From assembly GCA_949317995.1 (NCBI GenBank), contig OX439052.1:36519932-36583931 (forward strand): a stretch of DNA of 64,000 bases. The letters are read 5' to 3'. A model generated the notes under the pieces. It was given only the letters and a program-made list of their open reading frames with translations, was not told where the DNA came from and searched no databases. Positions 33,632-46,092 of this stretch are shown in pieces. Numbering within the stretch: position 1 is the first letter of the stretch; each line of letters begins with the position of its first letter. This stretch comes from Acholoe squamosa (taxonomy: Eukaryota; Annelida; Polychaeta; Phyllodocida; Polynoidae). The translations under genes were made by a program, and so were the position numbers.

Positions 33632-36600
33632 TTAAAATCCAGTCACTCCACCATCACGGCGGCCATCGGAGGCACCAAATCGCTGACACTTTTTGTTGGC
33701 ACCACCAGGTGTCTCTAAGGTGCACATACTGACAGCCATTCCTATTGTGGCAATTCTAACCTGTGCCTCCTGGTTCTGGTGTCCATACTCCCTCAGCGCT
33801 TCCAATATCTCCTGTAATCGACACGATAAAGGTTGAAAATATATAAAGCCCTATCATGAAATGGAGCGAATCAGGTGTGGCTTGTCTTTGAGCATTTTAG
33901 TCCTCATAAATCATGACAGTTAGAACTGACATGATGAGGCCACTCTAAAGAACACTTGTTTCTCTTTTCTTTTTGATGAAAATGGAGAAAGGTATTTAAT
34001 TTTTGTACCATATTGGAGCTAATCGTCTCAGGAACACAGCTGGCTATCATTGATAAAGATTTTCAACTTTCAAAATGTTATTGATGACTATCATACCACA
34101 TTTTTTCACCCACAGACAGCTGCAGTGCATCGATTACTGGGCTCTTACCAACTGCTTATCACCCTATGTATAAGGCATGGCTAGTAACATCAGGTTGGAC
34201 CCCAGGTGCATCTTGTAGGATTGACAAAAGTTTTTAGCACTAGGATTTAAATTACAGAATAGTACAAAATGACCAAGGTGTGTCTCATAGGACTGACCTG
34301 GGTTATTTTTCGAAGAATGGCATGGGCAACATAAACTACAAATCAACCAGATTTGACCATTTATCCATGGCAAATCACCAAATACTATAACCTTAATCAT
34401 ACAAAAATCCCAGGTTAATCGCTCAGAGCATCTTTCAAAACAAGAATTTGGTATTCTTTATCTTTCTTCTAATATGTATATATTAAAAATTCCAACAAAA
34501 CATGTCTGACACTATAATAAATGTTCCAGTAATGAGATTCAATTTTACCTGTGGGAAGTCCTGTTCATGATATATAACATCTGGTAGCAGTTGATGGTGA
34601 AAACGGGGTTGGGACATGGCGTCTGCCAAAGAGCGTCCACGATACACATACCGCAGCACCACCTAGTGATAGGCGGAAGCAATCATACTGTTTACAAGAC
34701 AGTTCACACAAGTTTGACTTTTATATTGAGAATAGGTTTGTTCTTAATTCAGTTTAACCGCCAGTAGAGATATGCCTTGTCAGGACTGAAAATTAATTTT
34801 TATTGTGCATTTCTCAATTTACTTCTCATCATAGACTTATCAAGCTATTTTCGGGCCAACCCTGAACCATGAGGCCAAGGTTTTCTTCCAATTTTTGTCT
34901 TTGGTAACACATCACTATGTCATCGTTGCCTCATTATTTGCAGTCCACCTCTGTCCGATTTTGAGATTTGGTGAGTAAACAATGTCAATGGTCTGCAGGG
35001 GCGTAGGAAAAGGGGGGGCCAGGGGGGCCTGGGCCCCCCCCCCAATCATGAAGGAGGTGGGGCCTGAGTATGTCTGGGCCCCCCCAATATTTTCCAAGAA
35101 CTCATAAACACAATGGAAAAGAAGCTAAAACTTTACATCTCAAATTAGATTATTATGGTGATGTCATAGGGAAAATGGGGGTTCTGAGCCTAATGTCAGA
35201 TCCAAAATTTACCAAAAATTACTTTTCTATATGAATTCTATATACGCATTATATAGACGCCATCACGCATCAGCCGACAATTCAAGGTGGTCGCGATGGT
35301 GCCCTCGCCAGGCCCCCCCAAAGAAGAATTGCTTCCTACGCCTCTGGTCTGATCTTTGTCCAGATAGGGATCTAATATTGCCCTGAATTTGTGGTCTAAT
35401 GTTGGAATCCGCTTGGAATACTCTCTCAGATTAGGACAGAAGACATGAGATGCTTACCTCAGCTATTTGTGAGGGGATGGTTGAGCCTCCGGCAGCATAA
35501 ACCGCTGTGGTATAATGAACGAGCAATTAGTACCTTACTCATAATGCAAACCTGCATATATCATGGACCCCAACTTAGGTGGAAACCTCTTTCAGACACT
35601 GCTGGGATTTTTCTCCAGTTCAGAACTGATTTATTGAGTAGTATTTCATAGCAAGAAATGAAATTACCATTTAGTTTTATAAATGATGACATGATGACAG
35701 TTACAATACATTTTGAAAAAAAAACAACATCTTTAACATTTCACATGAAAATTTCGTATAATATTAAAACTTCTTTCTACATCAGAAAATCTTTTTTCTC
35801 TGCCAAGTGAAAAGAAAATTAGTTTTTCACACACCAACAAACACTTCGCCGTCAGAGTTGAAGATGAGGCTGGGTGACATGGAGGAGAGTGATGCTTTGC
35901 CCGGTTGTGGTAGGTTAGCTGCTGATGGAGGTAACTTAAACGAGTTTACGGAGCCAGGGCTGGAGAAATCATCCATCTCATCTGTAAAGATGATACCGGT
36001 CCGTTGACCTACCACTTTTGAGCCAAATCTACATGGGAGATTCATTTAAAACTGATTACATTGATTTTCCATTAAACTTTCAGAATTTTGAAAATTCACG
36101 AATTTGATCGCAATTTTTCTTGTTATATTTCATCAGGCTGCCTTGCAATTGAAGGGTTGTAAATTTCACATTGTCTGCTCAGTTTGAATAGACCAAATAT
36201 AATATAGGGGAAATAGTTGGTATGTATTCAGTGCAACCTGATTTTCCTCTTTATATGTTTTATGGAGATTGCTTAATTAGACCTTATAAGCTTCTAATAT
36301 TCCAATTATGTGAAGTAATTCAGGATGACACTCCTGTATAAATGCCTACTTGTGCTTTGACTCAATTGTCTTTGACTTAATCCTTTACTATTCCTGGCAT
36401 ACATCAATGGTGTGCTCGAAAACATCAGACACTCAAGGTGTCTGATGTACGCTGATTACCTAGTTACCTATATCAGTGGACATGATGTAAACCAAATGTC
36501 CATACTGATACAAGAAGACTTAAATGAAACCTTTAAATTGTGCTGTATTCATAAACTAACTGTAAACACAGAAAAAACCAAGGTTTTATGGTGCCATACA

Positions 36601-39600
36601 GAACATACTGTAGCAGTAGCGCTAGGCTGCTGCGGGGCCCTGCGGGGCTGGTTGGTTCGGCGAGGTGCCACTAGGGGACGCGTCGGCCGCGGCCACTATT
36701 GGCTGGAAGAGGGTCTTGAGCTGGTTCTGGCAACATGCACTGATAAGAACTGACAACATGGGACCAGCATGTCCCTGGAAGTGGGTGTTACCCAGGGACA
36801 AGGTACCCATCATGGTATGTCTTATCAGTGGGTTATACCTCAACCAGTGAAATTCAAAATGGCGGACTCACAGGACATCCATACTAAGCCCTATATAACG
36901 TGACGGTGGGACAGCGGCCCCTCAGTCCTGACTTAGGCTCCAAAAGGTACGGGTCGGACCAGCCTACCTTGTAGAGCCATGGCTATAGGAAGGACGTTGT
37001 GCATTGATCCTAGACGCTAACATGATGACTAATAGATGACCAATTGATGTTTAATGAATGATTGTTTCACGAGTCGTTGACTCCTTGTACCACTCATTAT
37101 TCGCAGAAAAGAAGGGACAGCCGTCTCTGTTTGTCAACCGTACTTGGGTAGCTGTCTTGTTGTCATTTCCCCCAGGCGACCAAATACCATTACAATACAC
37201 ACCCAAATGTGAATGAGCTGCCACTAAAACTGGCTGGTACAAACCTTGACTTAGGAATTCAACCATCTAGGTATAGTAATAGACAGCAATCAAACATTTA
37301 AAAGGTTTTGTGAAAGCAAAGTACAGAGTGTTAGGAACAAAACATACCATCTAAAAAGGTTAAGGCCCATTATAGATAATAAATTGTCTATAAGGTTGTA
37401 CAAGCAGATGATCATGGCCATCAGTGAGAATGTCAGCGAGTATCAGTGGTGCTGTTTATATCAACAGCAGCCCAAATGATTCTGTAAAGAAAATCCAAAC
37501 CCTCCAGAACCATAATCTAAGGTTGTGCTGGGGTATTTCCAACCCAATGGAAATATCAAGGCAGGACCTAGACACTCTAAGTAGATGCGAATTTCTGTAT
37601 GAGAGGAGAAAAATCCGCTTACTGAGCTTAATGCACAGGTTATCGTTATATGATGACCTGATACATGTTCTCACAAGGAACCTATGTAGTATTGCCAAAG
37701 TAGTGTTTAAAGTAAGCAGAGCACATATTAAGAAGTATGAGAAAAGCCCCATGTATCAGGGAAATGAATTATGGAAAAACTTGTGTCTCGAAACACAAGG
37801 TATTGTATGTAACAAGGAATAAAAAAAAAGTGTAAGGCTAGCCCTAGGCTAGCAGTGACTACATTTCCGGGAATCAACTGCATAACATGATATGCATTGA
37901 ACTATGATGTTGAAGAAAACCTGGAAGAGACATCATTTCCAGTAATAGACTCGTTCAAACCCATAGACAGTGACTCCATTGTCTTATACTATACCACACT
38001 GGATCAATCATGTTTGACGTATAATGGCATATATCCAAGGTATTTCTCTAAATCCATATGATTATCCCACTTGGCATTTTGTTAAAAAAACGTTTTTATT
38101 TGTTTCCCTATTGGTTTATTTTTGGTTGAAAATTGGTTGAAAAAAACGTTAAAAAACGTTTTTTTTGCCAAGTGGGATATGTTGTGTAATGTTATGTTAT
38201 TGCTTATTGGCCTACTACCCGGTTATATTACTCTCTTTCTTAGGATATAATTTATTCTATTCTCTTTTCTACTTGGCTTCTGTATGGAAAGTTTGTGTAC
38301 ATGATTGTTTAAGCCAAATAAGAATTGTTAAAAATTGTTAAAACTCTAACTTTATCCAACGTTCACTTTATATCACAGTGTCATTTAGGTTACTCACATA
38401 TTATTTATAGATGATGTGGTAGCCACTGCGCTGCCGTCAGGACCTATGATAGTATATCCGCCAGTGCCGGAGTCAGGTGGTGGTAGGAAGTCTGCTCCAT
38501 AGGCAGATAATGGTAGAGTACAATTGTCACAAATCCTTCTACGTAATGACTCCACATAGTCAGCATTTGTAAGCTTATCAATAATCTGTAATATTTGAAA
38601 CATAAACCCCAGTGTGTAAGATTGTTTGTAAAACGTAAGTTAAATGTCAAAAAAGGGCCAAAAAAGCATCACATAATTTATGGATAGCCAAATAATGAGT
38701 GAGTAAGTAATAGAATCTGATGTTTAACTCCATTTTGACAGCTATGGTCATATTCATGGCGGGAACTATATTACAATATTTCACAGAGTAATGCATCGGT
38801 GTCTGTACATATGTGCACCACGCACATCTGAGAGGATAGGAAAGAGAAGTTAGAGATCCTTTTAAGTGGGCTAGGGAAGCCTGTCACATAAAGAAAGCGA
38901 ATGTAGAGACAATATGAAAAATACCTACGTGCTGGACATTAACAAACCGTTGGTCAGCAAGAAATGAGCGCTGTGCATAAGCAAACTTAAATGCTTCAAT
39001 GATGTGCTGGTCAGCTAATATTTCATCAGAGAATGTAGAGGTGAAACCTTTAGGGAATTGAAATAAATCTTTGAATTCAAAATACAGACCATATACTCAT
39101 GTTATTATTTGGACTTTAAATTAAAAACATGATAATTCAGGCACTAATTTCAAAAATAGTCATTTCACCAAAAAGTGTTTACCCATTTGAAAATATAGTG
39201 CCTAGTGTCCATGAAAGAGTAAATTCACTATCTAAAGGGAAAAGAATTCAAAGGTGTTGAAACCTGGTTGGTTAAGTACAAATTGTACAATGTTACCAGA
39301 AGGTTATTTCAAAATAGCCTAATAAGTTATTTTAGGGTGACCAAAATATGATTCAGGATGCACCTTATAGATTGTTCCTGAACTCAGGGTGCCTCTTAAT
39401 CAGTTGATTTTGTAGGTTGCTATAACGCATTGCTACCCAAAGACACCAGTAACGTTGGTCCTTTTAGATACCTGTGGCAGCGTTACATGTCGCACAAGTT
39501 ATTTTTGTGTCTGTTTGTTTTTAGTTATATTACGCATCAGTTACGCGTGAATGTCGTGTCAATTTTTTTGTCAATATTGCACATGTGTTGCATAGAACAA

Positions 39601-41473
39601 TGGATTTTGGCTTGCCGCCTGTGATGCCTATGCCTGTATTTTGCTATTGAAGCCCTGGCTCGTGTTTGACACTTGCATAGAGTGCAACACCTCCAATTAG
39701 ACTTCTTTGCCCAGTCAGTTAAATTGCTGTAGAACAAGGTAAGCTGTTTCAACTGTGGCAGTATTGTCCTGAACATCATCCTCCAGATGCATTTATTTCT
39801 CCCAATTTAAATTTTAGAGAGTGTTTCCTTCAAAACAACACTGCACCTTTGATAAAGAATGGCAAACACTCCTTTTTGTCCATCCATAAAAAAGAACTGA
39901 CCACAAAAAGTAAAAATTGGCAACATGTTGAAAACTAATAGTTTACACCCCACCCTGTTTGCATGCTACACCTGGTAAAGTAGGTTTATAAATCAATCCT
40001 AATGTGAGTGAGCAGTGTAAAAGCCTACAGGTTTAAAACTTTTGCTATAAGTTTGAAGGGATTTCAACCAATGTACAGTGAAGTAGTTTAAAAAGTAGAT
40101 GCAAATAAAGTTCCAATGTGTTGTATGTTGTATCATTGATGTTAAATCCTGGATTAAGTACTAGGTAGTAGTACATACAGTATATGGACGGTCAGAGAGC
40201 TTGCTGTGTTGAGTGGAGAATCAGTAATGAAAAGAGCTCGGTGTGTAGAGTAAAGAGTCAGTGTGAGAAGAACTTCTAGGAAAAGACGCGCTTTGATTAA
40301 ATGCAGGCTTGGTCACTTTGTAAACAAAACCCACATGACTGGTCAGTGTGAGCAGAATGATTATTTTTGTAGTGAGTCACTGTTATCCTATCAACATGTT
40401 CCAATTAAGCTTTTACATGCTGCACCTTACCATAGCACACATACCCTTATCATAACATTTTCCTCCCTGGTACAAGGCGCACCTTGACTTTGAAAGGAGA
40501 CTATGAGGCAGGCTTGAAAATTGACAGTTTAGTACTGTTCTATGGTGTAAAAACCCCTCATATAAGCCGCACCCTGACTTTGGGTCAATCCTATAAGCCT
40601 AATTTCGATGTGGATTCTCTGCGGCTTATATAAGAGAATTTACGGTAGGTCATGTTTTGCATAAATTTGCATAAATTAGCATAAATTATCTCTCAGCCAA
40701 TCAGAGCTCGAGAAAGTAGGTCACTTGCCCATGCGCTTCCGGTTTCAAAACTAGGTCACTTCCTGTTCGTAAGTAAGTCAAACAGATTTCAGTAGTTGTA
40801 GCTATGTGCTGAGTTTACCACTATTTACTACTTATAGGGTAGTGTACATACCATCAAGGAGGTTCAAAATAAACTGTGTTATAATGCCAGCAGACGGGGG
40901 CGGTGGTGAAAACATTGTGATGTTTTTGTGCCGGAGAAAGGAGACAACTGGAGATTCAAAACGAGCCACAAAACTCCTGATGTCCTGCTCTGTTATGATT
41001 CCACCTGAAATAGGTTATTTATATTTACAAGATATGAAAGGCTCATTGCATTTCTGTATCTTATCTTATTCAAAATGAAATTTTTCTACACCTGAAGGAA
41101 CCAACTTAGAAGAAAGAGGGCACATGGAGCCGATTAGGCCTATATGCACTTTTATTTTATTTTTCCTGACTGTAACGAAGATACCAGACCTTTGGATTCC
41201 TCTAGGAGTAGTCCATGTCATTGGGCATAACTGAAGATGATAAGATATTAAGTTTATTTGATTATCCACAAACACTTGGTGTACCTTATACATGAGGTAT
41301 AATGGTGGTTACCTGCATCCTGTATATCAGCAGCCATATCAGCAGGCAGGCTCCCACTGTACGGACCCTTGTCATCAACTGCAGCTACCTGTCTTAGTGT
41401 TCTAACAAGGGTTGGATTGAAGTAGGTGTCTCCTTCAGCTTTAAGATGTCCATCCGGATGGACAAATAAGGCA
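33632..41473 (-). CDS. Gamma-glutamyltransferase, 3' eight exons (5' exons not found)
   Basis: Minus-strand exons at 41313-41473, 40852-41004, 38929-39047, 38398-38585, 35835-36028, 35458-35504, 34549-34662 and 33632-33811 join with consistent phases and GT-AG sites into about 384 residues. They match the gamma-glutamyltranspeptidase family (cleavage and transfer of the gamma-glutamyl group of glutathione, cell surface): EGDTYFNPTLVRTL, then PPPPSAG, then DSGT at the autocleavage site where Thr becomes the nucleophile, GSAVATTSSIN, TDEMDDFSSP, PGKASLSSMSP, AAGGSTIP, PRFHHQLLP and the C-terminal FGASDGRRDGG. After the catalytic Thr the usual Ala/Thr-His is Gly-Gly. About 180 N-terminal residues expected of the family, including the membrane anchor, are not seen in the window. 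The exon at 35458 is only 47 bp. Donor of the 35835 exon is inferred. Confidence 0.85.
34996..35346. mobile_element. MITE with CAGGGGCGTAGGAA ends, in a GGT intron
   Basis: A 351-bp foldback: left end CAGGGGCGTAGGAA pairs with right end TTCCTACGCCTCTG, and G-rich and C-rich tracts lie inside. It is flanked by a perfect 5-bp duplication GTCTG (34991-34995 and 35347-35351). No ORF. Confidence 0.8.
36380..37822 (+). pseudogene. LINE reverse-transcriptase C-terminal fragment, broken
   Basis: Plus-strand remnant of a non-LTR retrotransposon. It starts in the RT palm (AYINGVL...LMYADYLVTY, where the catalytic YADD has become YADY), continues through KLTVNTEKTKVLW, and after the solo LTR resumes with NELPLKLAGTNLDL. 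A frameshift near 37250 is followed by the C-terminal part ending RRKIRLLSLMHRLSLYDD at 37424-37822 and an A-run after the stop. It lies in an intron of the GGT gene, on the opposite strand. It looks CR1/Jockey-like; the exact clade is uncertain. Confidence 0.7.
36609..37194 (+). mobile_element. Solo LTR inserted in the LINE fragment
   Basis: 586 bp, TGTAGCAG...CATTACA, flanked by ATAC (36605-36608 and 37195-37198). A TATA box lies at about 36892. Removing the LTR and one ATAC leaves the LINE frame continuous across the junction, which confirms the boundaries. Confidence 0.85.
38063..38179. mobile_element. Short mariner-type MITE with TATCCCACTTGGCA ends
   Basis: A 117-bp inverted-repeat unit: TATCCCACTTGGCA at the left and its exact complement at the right, with TA at both tips as the likely target duplication. 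The interior is AACGTTTTT-rich. It lies in a GGT intron. Confidence 0.75.
38694..38885 (-). mobile_element. SINE 3' part, inverted copy
   Basis: Minus-strand copy of the SINE 3' module: GTGAGTAAGTAATAG tail, CCATTTTGACAGCTATGGTC body and CCTTTTAAGTGGGCTAGG at the far end. It is more diverged than the two plus-strand copies and lies in a GGT intron. Confidence 0.7.
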
Positions 41474-43380
41474 CTGTAAGAAAGGTTTGATTTTGTTATT
41501 CTTCAGAAATGAGTGGTGTTGTATCTTTTTAACCGTTGATATTGTTGTTTGGTTCTGGCTTGACCTTTATGAAATATTGTTTAGCCTAGAATAAAAAAAT
41601 ACAGCTGCTGTACCACAAGGGCGCAGTCACTGGGGGAAGGTATAGCTAAGGGAGTGATCATTTTTTAACAACAGGGGGGAGGGGTGGAGGGTTTGAGGGG
41701 GGTGCATTTACACATGATTTTCGGTAAGGTATGGCTAAATACCTCTATACTCATATTTTCTGCCCGTTGCTAGGCATGGGGTATTTTGGTTGCTGTCGCT
41801 AAGCAACCCAAGTGTACATAATACGGAATGTCACTTTGAACAATAGAGCCCCCTCTATCCATTTACTGGGGTTAGGTATATGGGTAAGTAAGGGAAGGAG
41901 AAGAGCTATGGCCGTGTGAAGAGTTGCATGAGAATGCTCCAGGTAAATCGACAAATCGGAAGACTCAGAGTTATAATGTAATAACGACTCCCACTTTATA
42001 GGAGTACAACCCTAAGGGTGTCTTGAACCCTTATGTGTATCTTTTTTTAAGAGTATATCTATTATTTTGCTAGATTTGCCAGGTTAATTTCAGATCTTTT
42101 GTTTTCAAAACTGTGAAGCAGCAATTTCCCCTGCTGCTCGCAGCAGGGCCGTTGGTCAGCTTTCTGTGTCCCTGAAGGATACAAGCCCTTGTGTCCTTTA
42201 GAGATACAAGGAATTGACTAATCAGGAGCCAGTCTCTGCAGCAGCAGATGGCAGCTGCTAAAACCAAGATGGTGGATCTTCTACAGCCTGCATTCAAAGC
42301 ACAAACACACTGATTTCTAAATAAATAGGCAGAATTTTCTTTGTTATAGAATTTGACAGATCAAAATAGTGATAAAAAGAAATTGAAATGCTCATTTATT
42401 GTGTCCATGGATGATGATCCTGGATTCAAAGCTTTGTTGACACAGTGCATGGGTGGGCTAGCCTTGTGTCCCTGAAGGACACAACACCAATTCTTTGTTG
42501 ACACATTGGGGTGGGCAGGTCTAAAGGAGTGATCATCATTTATCAACAGGGGGTGGTGGGTTTTCGCGTGGACGCGCAGAAATTTTTTACACCCCCTCCT
42601 TGACTGTAAATTTTTTGTGCCCTTCCCCCCAACGCACTGGAGGCGCTGAGAATGTTCGCACCCATCTATATTAGTGCACAGCTTTTGGGCTAAAAAGAAG
42701 GTAAATTCTTTTAGCCCCCCCTCAAGAGGGGTCAAAATTTTGTTAGGGAGTAATTATTTTTTTATCAACAGGGGTGTGTGGTGGGTTTAGGGGGGGGCAT
42801 AAAGATTTCACACCCCTCCCAAGGGGGGCTAATAAAATTTTGACCCCTCTTGAGGAGGGGCCCAAAAAATTTACCCTCTTTTTAGAAAAAAAAAACCTGC
42901 GCACTACAATAGATCAAAGAGGGGTGCACAAACTCCCGCGCCTCTGGCCCAGGGGGCACAAAAAATTTTGACTGCTGTTAAGGGGGGGGTGTAAAAAAAT
43001 TATTGTGTGTCCATGTGAAATCCCACCATTCCCCCTGTTGATAAATAATGGCCACTCCCTTAGACCCTAAAATCATCACGCCCCTCAGGGGGTGATTGTA
43101 ACCTATGTGCATTTTCTAAAAGCAGGGGAGCTGGTTTGTTGGGGGGGGCGCAAAAGAAATCACCCCCTTTAAGCTTTAACCAAAAATGCCAGTGCGCTGC
43201 TTAAAGGGGGGCTAGCACGGCTGAGACGTACTCGCCATAGCAAGTCACATGACCACCCCTTAACCGATCAGGGTGCTGCAAATTTTCTGCGGATTTATGA
43301 GCACTCTTTGTGCAGGTACCCATATTGATAATTTCCGTGATAGCCCTCCTTTAATAAAAAGGGGGACAGGAATTTTAGCA
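41474..43380. repeat. Intergenic, with G/C-rich foldback relatives of the 20-25.7 kb palindrome
   Basis: Blocks at 41640-41710, 42525-42740, 42745-43070 and 43080-43215 share GGGAGTGATCAT...TTATCAACAGGGGG...GGTGGGTTT with the palindrome arms, some as inverted pairs. No gene found, and no GGT N-terminal exon recognised. Confidence 0.6.
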
Positions 43381-43384
43381 GCCC

Positions 43385-43752
43385 ACTGTGTCCTTGAAGG
43401 ATACAAGCAGACCACTGCTTACAAATTCATGTGAATTCACGTGATCAATAACGTGAATTACACCAAATTTTCTTGTGAAATCACATGAATTTCACATGAA
43501 TTCACAAGAAATTGTTTCTAGGGCTGCTTGTATCCTTCAAGGACACAGTGTTCTGCTTGTGTCCTTCAAGGACACAATAGTCTCCTTGTATCCGTTAAGG
43601 AAACAGTGATCTCCTTGTTTCCTTCAAGGATGCAGTGGTCTGCTTGTATCCTTCAAGGACACAGTGGGCTGCTTATAGCCTTCAAGGATGAAGTGGGCTG
43701 CTTGTGTCCTTGGAGGACACACTGGCCTACTTGTATCCTTCAATGACGCGGA
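43385..43752. repeat. Tandem ~35-bp repeat with palindromic core TGTCCTTCAAGGACA
   Basis: About nine units of GCTTGTGTCCTTCAAGGACA followed by CAGTGG-type spacers. Each unit is a perfect or near-perfect dyad. Isolated copies also occur at 42157-42210 and 42468-42485, so the palindrome is dispersed as well as tandem. Confidence 0.8.
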
Positions 43753-43754
43753 AT

Positions 43755-44690
43755 CGTTCAACCTGAGACTGTTCAGTCTCAGGAAAAAACATCTATTGTG
43801 GAGTACTGAGCTACCTAAAAGCATTCGCTGTACCTAAAGCACACCTACCGCTGTAATTGACAGAGAAGATCCAAACGGGCACAATTGTTCAACCTGAGAC
43901 TGTTCAGTCTCAGGCAAAAAACTTTGGGTAAAGCACACCTGTCGCTGTAATTGGCAGAAAAGATTCATACGGGTGCACATTTTCAGTCTCAGGTAAAATC
44001 ATCTATTGGTGGAGTACTTTGGGTGAATTTCTTCACCATGGAAAAAGATGGTAGAAAGCTGTGCTACGCTGGCATCAAAAAGGCCGCGTAGCGAGGAAGA
44101 AGAAAGATTACTATCACCCAACTCACAAACAAAGTCACCTGAAAACAAGAATTTGTTTCTTGAGCTAAGTGCTGTACGTAATGAGGATGGGGGTGCACAA
44201 GCTGCACAAACAGCACAGGCGGTGCTCAGTGCATTGAATCAGAATAGTAATGATATCCAGGACAGCATGAAAACTTTGAATGACAGTCAAGATGGGGAAA
44301 TCTTTGTGACTGGGGTTTTTAACCCCAATAGTCTAACTACGTTAGTAGAGAGTAAGGATATTGTAGACGCAATAGTCGCATCTGGTGGAAGGCAAGCTGA
44401 GGAAATGTGGGAAATATGGACAAAATGGGCTTGGAAAACATTGCCACTGTAATTCAAAAAGAAATGACTGACATGAAAGACCAAATCGTCACCTCACAAA
44501 AAAAAAGAAATGATTGACCTCAAATCTGACATTCTATCTGAAATGACAAAACTACTGGAGGTTCACAATTTAAACCTGGTAGGCAGGCTAGAGAATATTG
44601 AGCAGGCACATACTGACCTTGAAATGAAGGTGACCCGAGTGGAAGGTGACATGACTAGACATGTGAGTAGTATAATAGATGGTCTTTTCT
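43755..44690 (+). pseudogene. LINE 5' end with ORF1-like remnant
   Basis: The first part holds three repeats of TGAGACTGTTCAGTCTCAGG, like the repeated 5' UTR of some LINEs. An ORF follows from 44038/44048 to 44452: a charged N-terminus, then Ala/Gln-rich. A shifted frame (44427-44690) encodes a heptad-rich segment (EMTKLLEVHNLNLVGRLENI) typical of coiled-coil LINE ORF1 proteins. The frameshift and the missing C-terminus mark it as a remnant. The assignment is tentative. Confidence 0.45.
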
Positions 44691-45147
44691 GGATATTATC
44701 CAGAAAAGACCACCATATTTGGATTATCCAGAGAAGACCTCCTATTTTTAGATTATTTATAAAAGAGATCGTTTATAGATATATTTAATTTATCTATAAA
44801 AGAGGTCGTTTATAGATATATTTAGATTATTTATAAAAGAGGTCGTTTATAGATATATTTAAACAGAAAAGACCATCATATTTGGATTATCCAGAGAAGA
44901 CCTCCTATTTTTTAGATTATTTATAAAAAGTGTTCATTTATAGATTATTTAGAATCCAGATAAGATCTGCTCGTTCATAATATATATTAAGAATCCAGAT
45001 AAGATATGCTCGTTCATAATATATATTAAGAATCCAGATAAGATATGCTCGTTCATAAGATATATTTAGAATCTAGATAAGATCCTTTTTTTTAGAAAAT
45101 TAAGAATAAGAACAAACTCAATGTTGATATCTTTATGCTTTATGTAG

Positions 45148-45198
<51 letters not shown>

Positions 45199-45200
45199 TC
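44690..45200. repeat. AT-rich tandem repeats and (TA)n microsatellite
   Basis: Units of 60-100 bp built on TTTATAGATATATTTA and TGGATTATCCAGA, then about three ~41-bp units with GCTCGTTCATAATATAT (44950-45065), then (AT)n at about 45153-45195. No coding signal. Confidence 0.8.
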
Positions 45201-45696
45201 AGACCAAAGGTTTACAGCTATGATATATTTAGTTTAACTATAATTACTGTTTGTAATAAGCCTTGATACAGATGGGGACCAAAATAGTATTTCACACTCT
45301 TGAACTCTAGTTTTCTCAACTCGCTTAATGTGGTACGCCTATACATCTTGTAAGTAGAAAGAAAATATTCCAAGCTTATTGGAGAAATATTCCAGTTTTT
45401 CAAAGTGTCCTATATAAGGGTTAGAAATGCATCATTAACAGCATAAAACCTAAAAGAAAACACTTTAACTGTAATGTACTACGTATCTAGAGGCTCCTGA
45501 TGTAAAAAATAGTACCGCCCTCTGGTGAGGAGAAACTAAACTATGTGAAATAAACTGCAACCCTCAAGTTTTAAACACCTATTTTCGCTATTATATAATA
45601 AGAATAATGCAGGATGAACAAGTTTGAAAATGCCTGGAAACATATGTTAATTTTATTTTTTCATGAAGGTCTATGTTAATAAGAAAACCAGTTACT

Positions 45697-46092
45697 GGGG
45701 TATAGATATGTTAAACACAGCACTAAATGAAATCAATGTATATTATAATGTAATATTAATCTCAGTGCTAGGTGACATGGTATGTACAGGCAAACATCAC
45801 AATTGTTAGGAGTTTCTCTATAGTTTTTAGTTCAGCACTAAATGAAATCAATGTATATTATAATGTAATATCAATCTTAGTGCTAGGTGATATGGTATGT
45901 ACAGGCAAACATCACGACTGTTAGGAGTCTATATAGTTTTTAGTTCAGTTAACAGCTTTTCTTAAACACGCGCTGTTGAAATTCCCAAACCTTTGTCACA
46001 GGGTATAGATATGTGAAAAACATTACTAAATGAAATTAATGTATATTATAATGTAATATCAATTTCAGTGCTAGGTGACACGGTATGTACAG
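45697..46092. repeat. Local tandem repeat, the target of the Harbinger insertion
   Basis: At least three partial copies, starting near 45721, 45835 and 46021, share CACTAAATGAAATCAATGTA, GTGCTAGGTGA and GGTATGTACAG. The third copy stops at GTATGTACAG (46092) and resumes at 62209 with CAGGCAAATATTAC, as the other copies do without interruption. Confidence 0.85.

Noticed and set aside
39360-40650. Possible MITE with CTTATATAAGAGAATTTACGG end
   Set aside because: Only one convincing end found; a matching inverted end and target duplication were not located.
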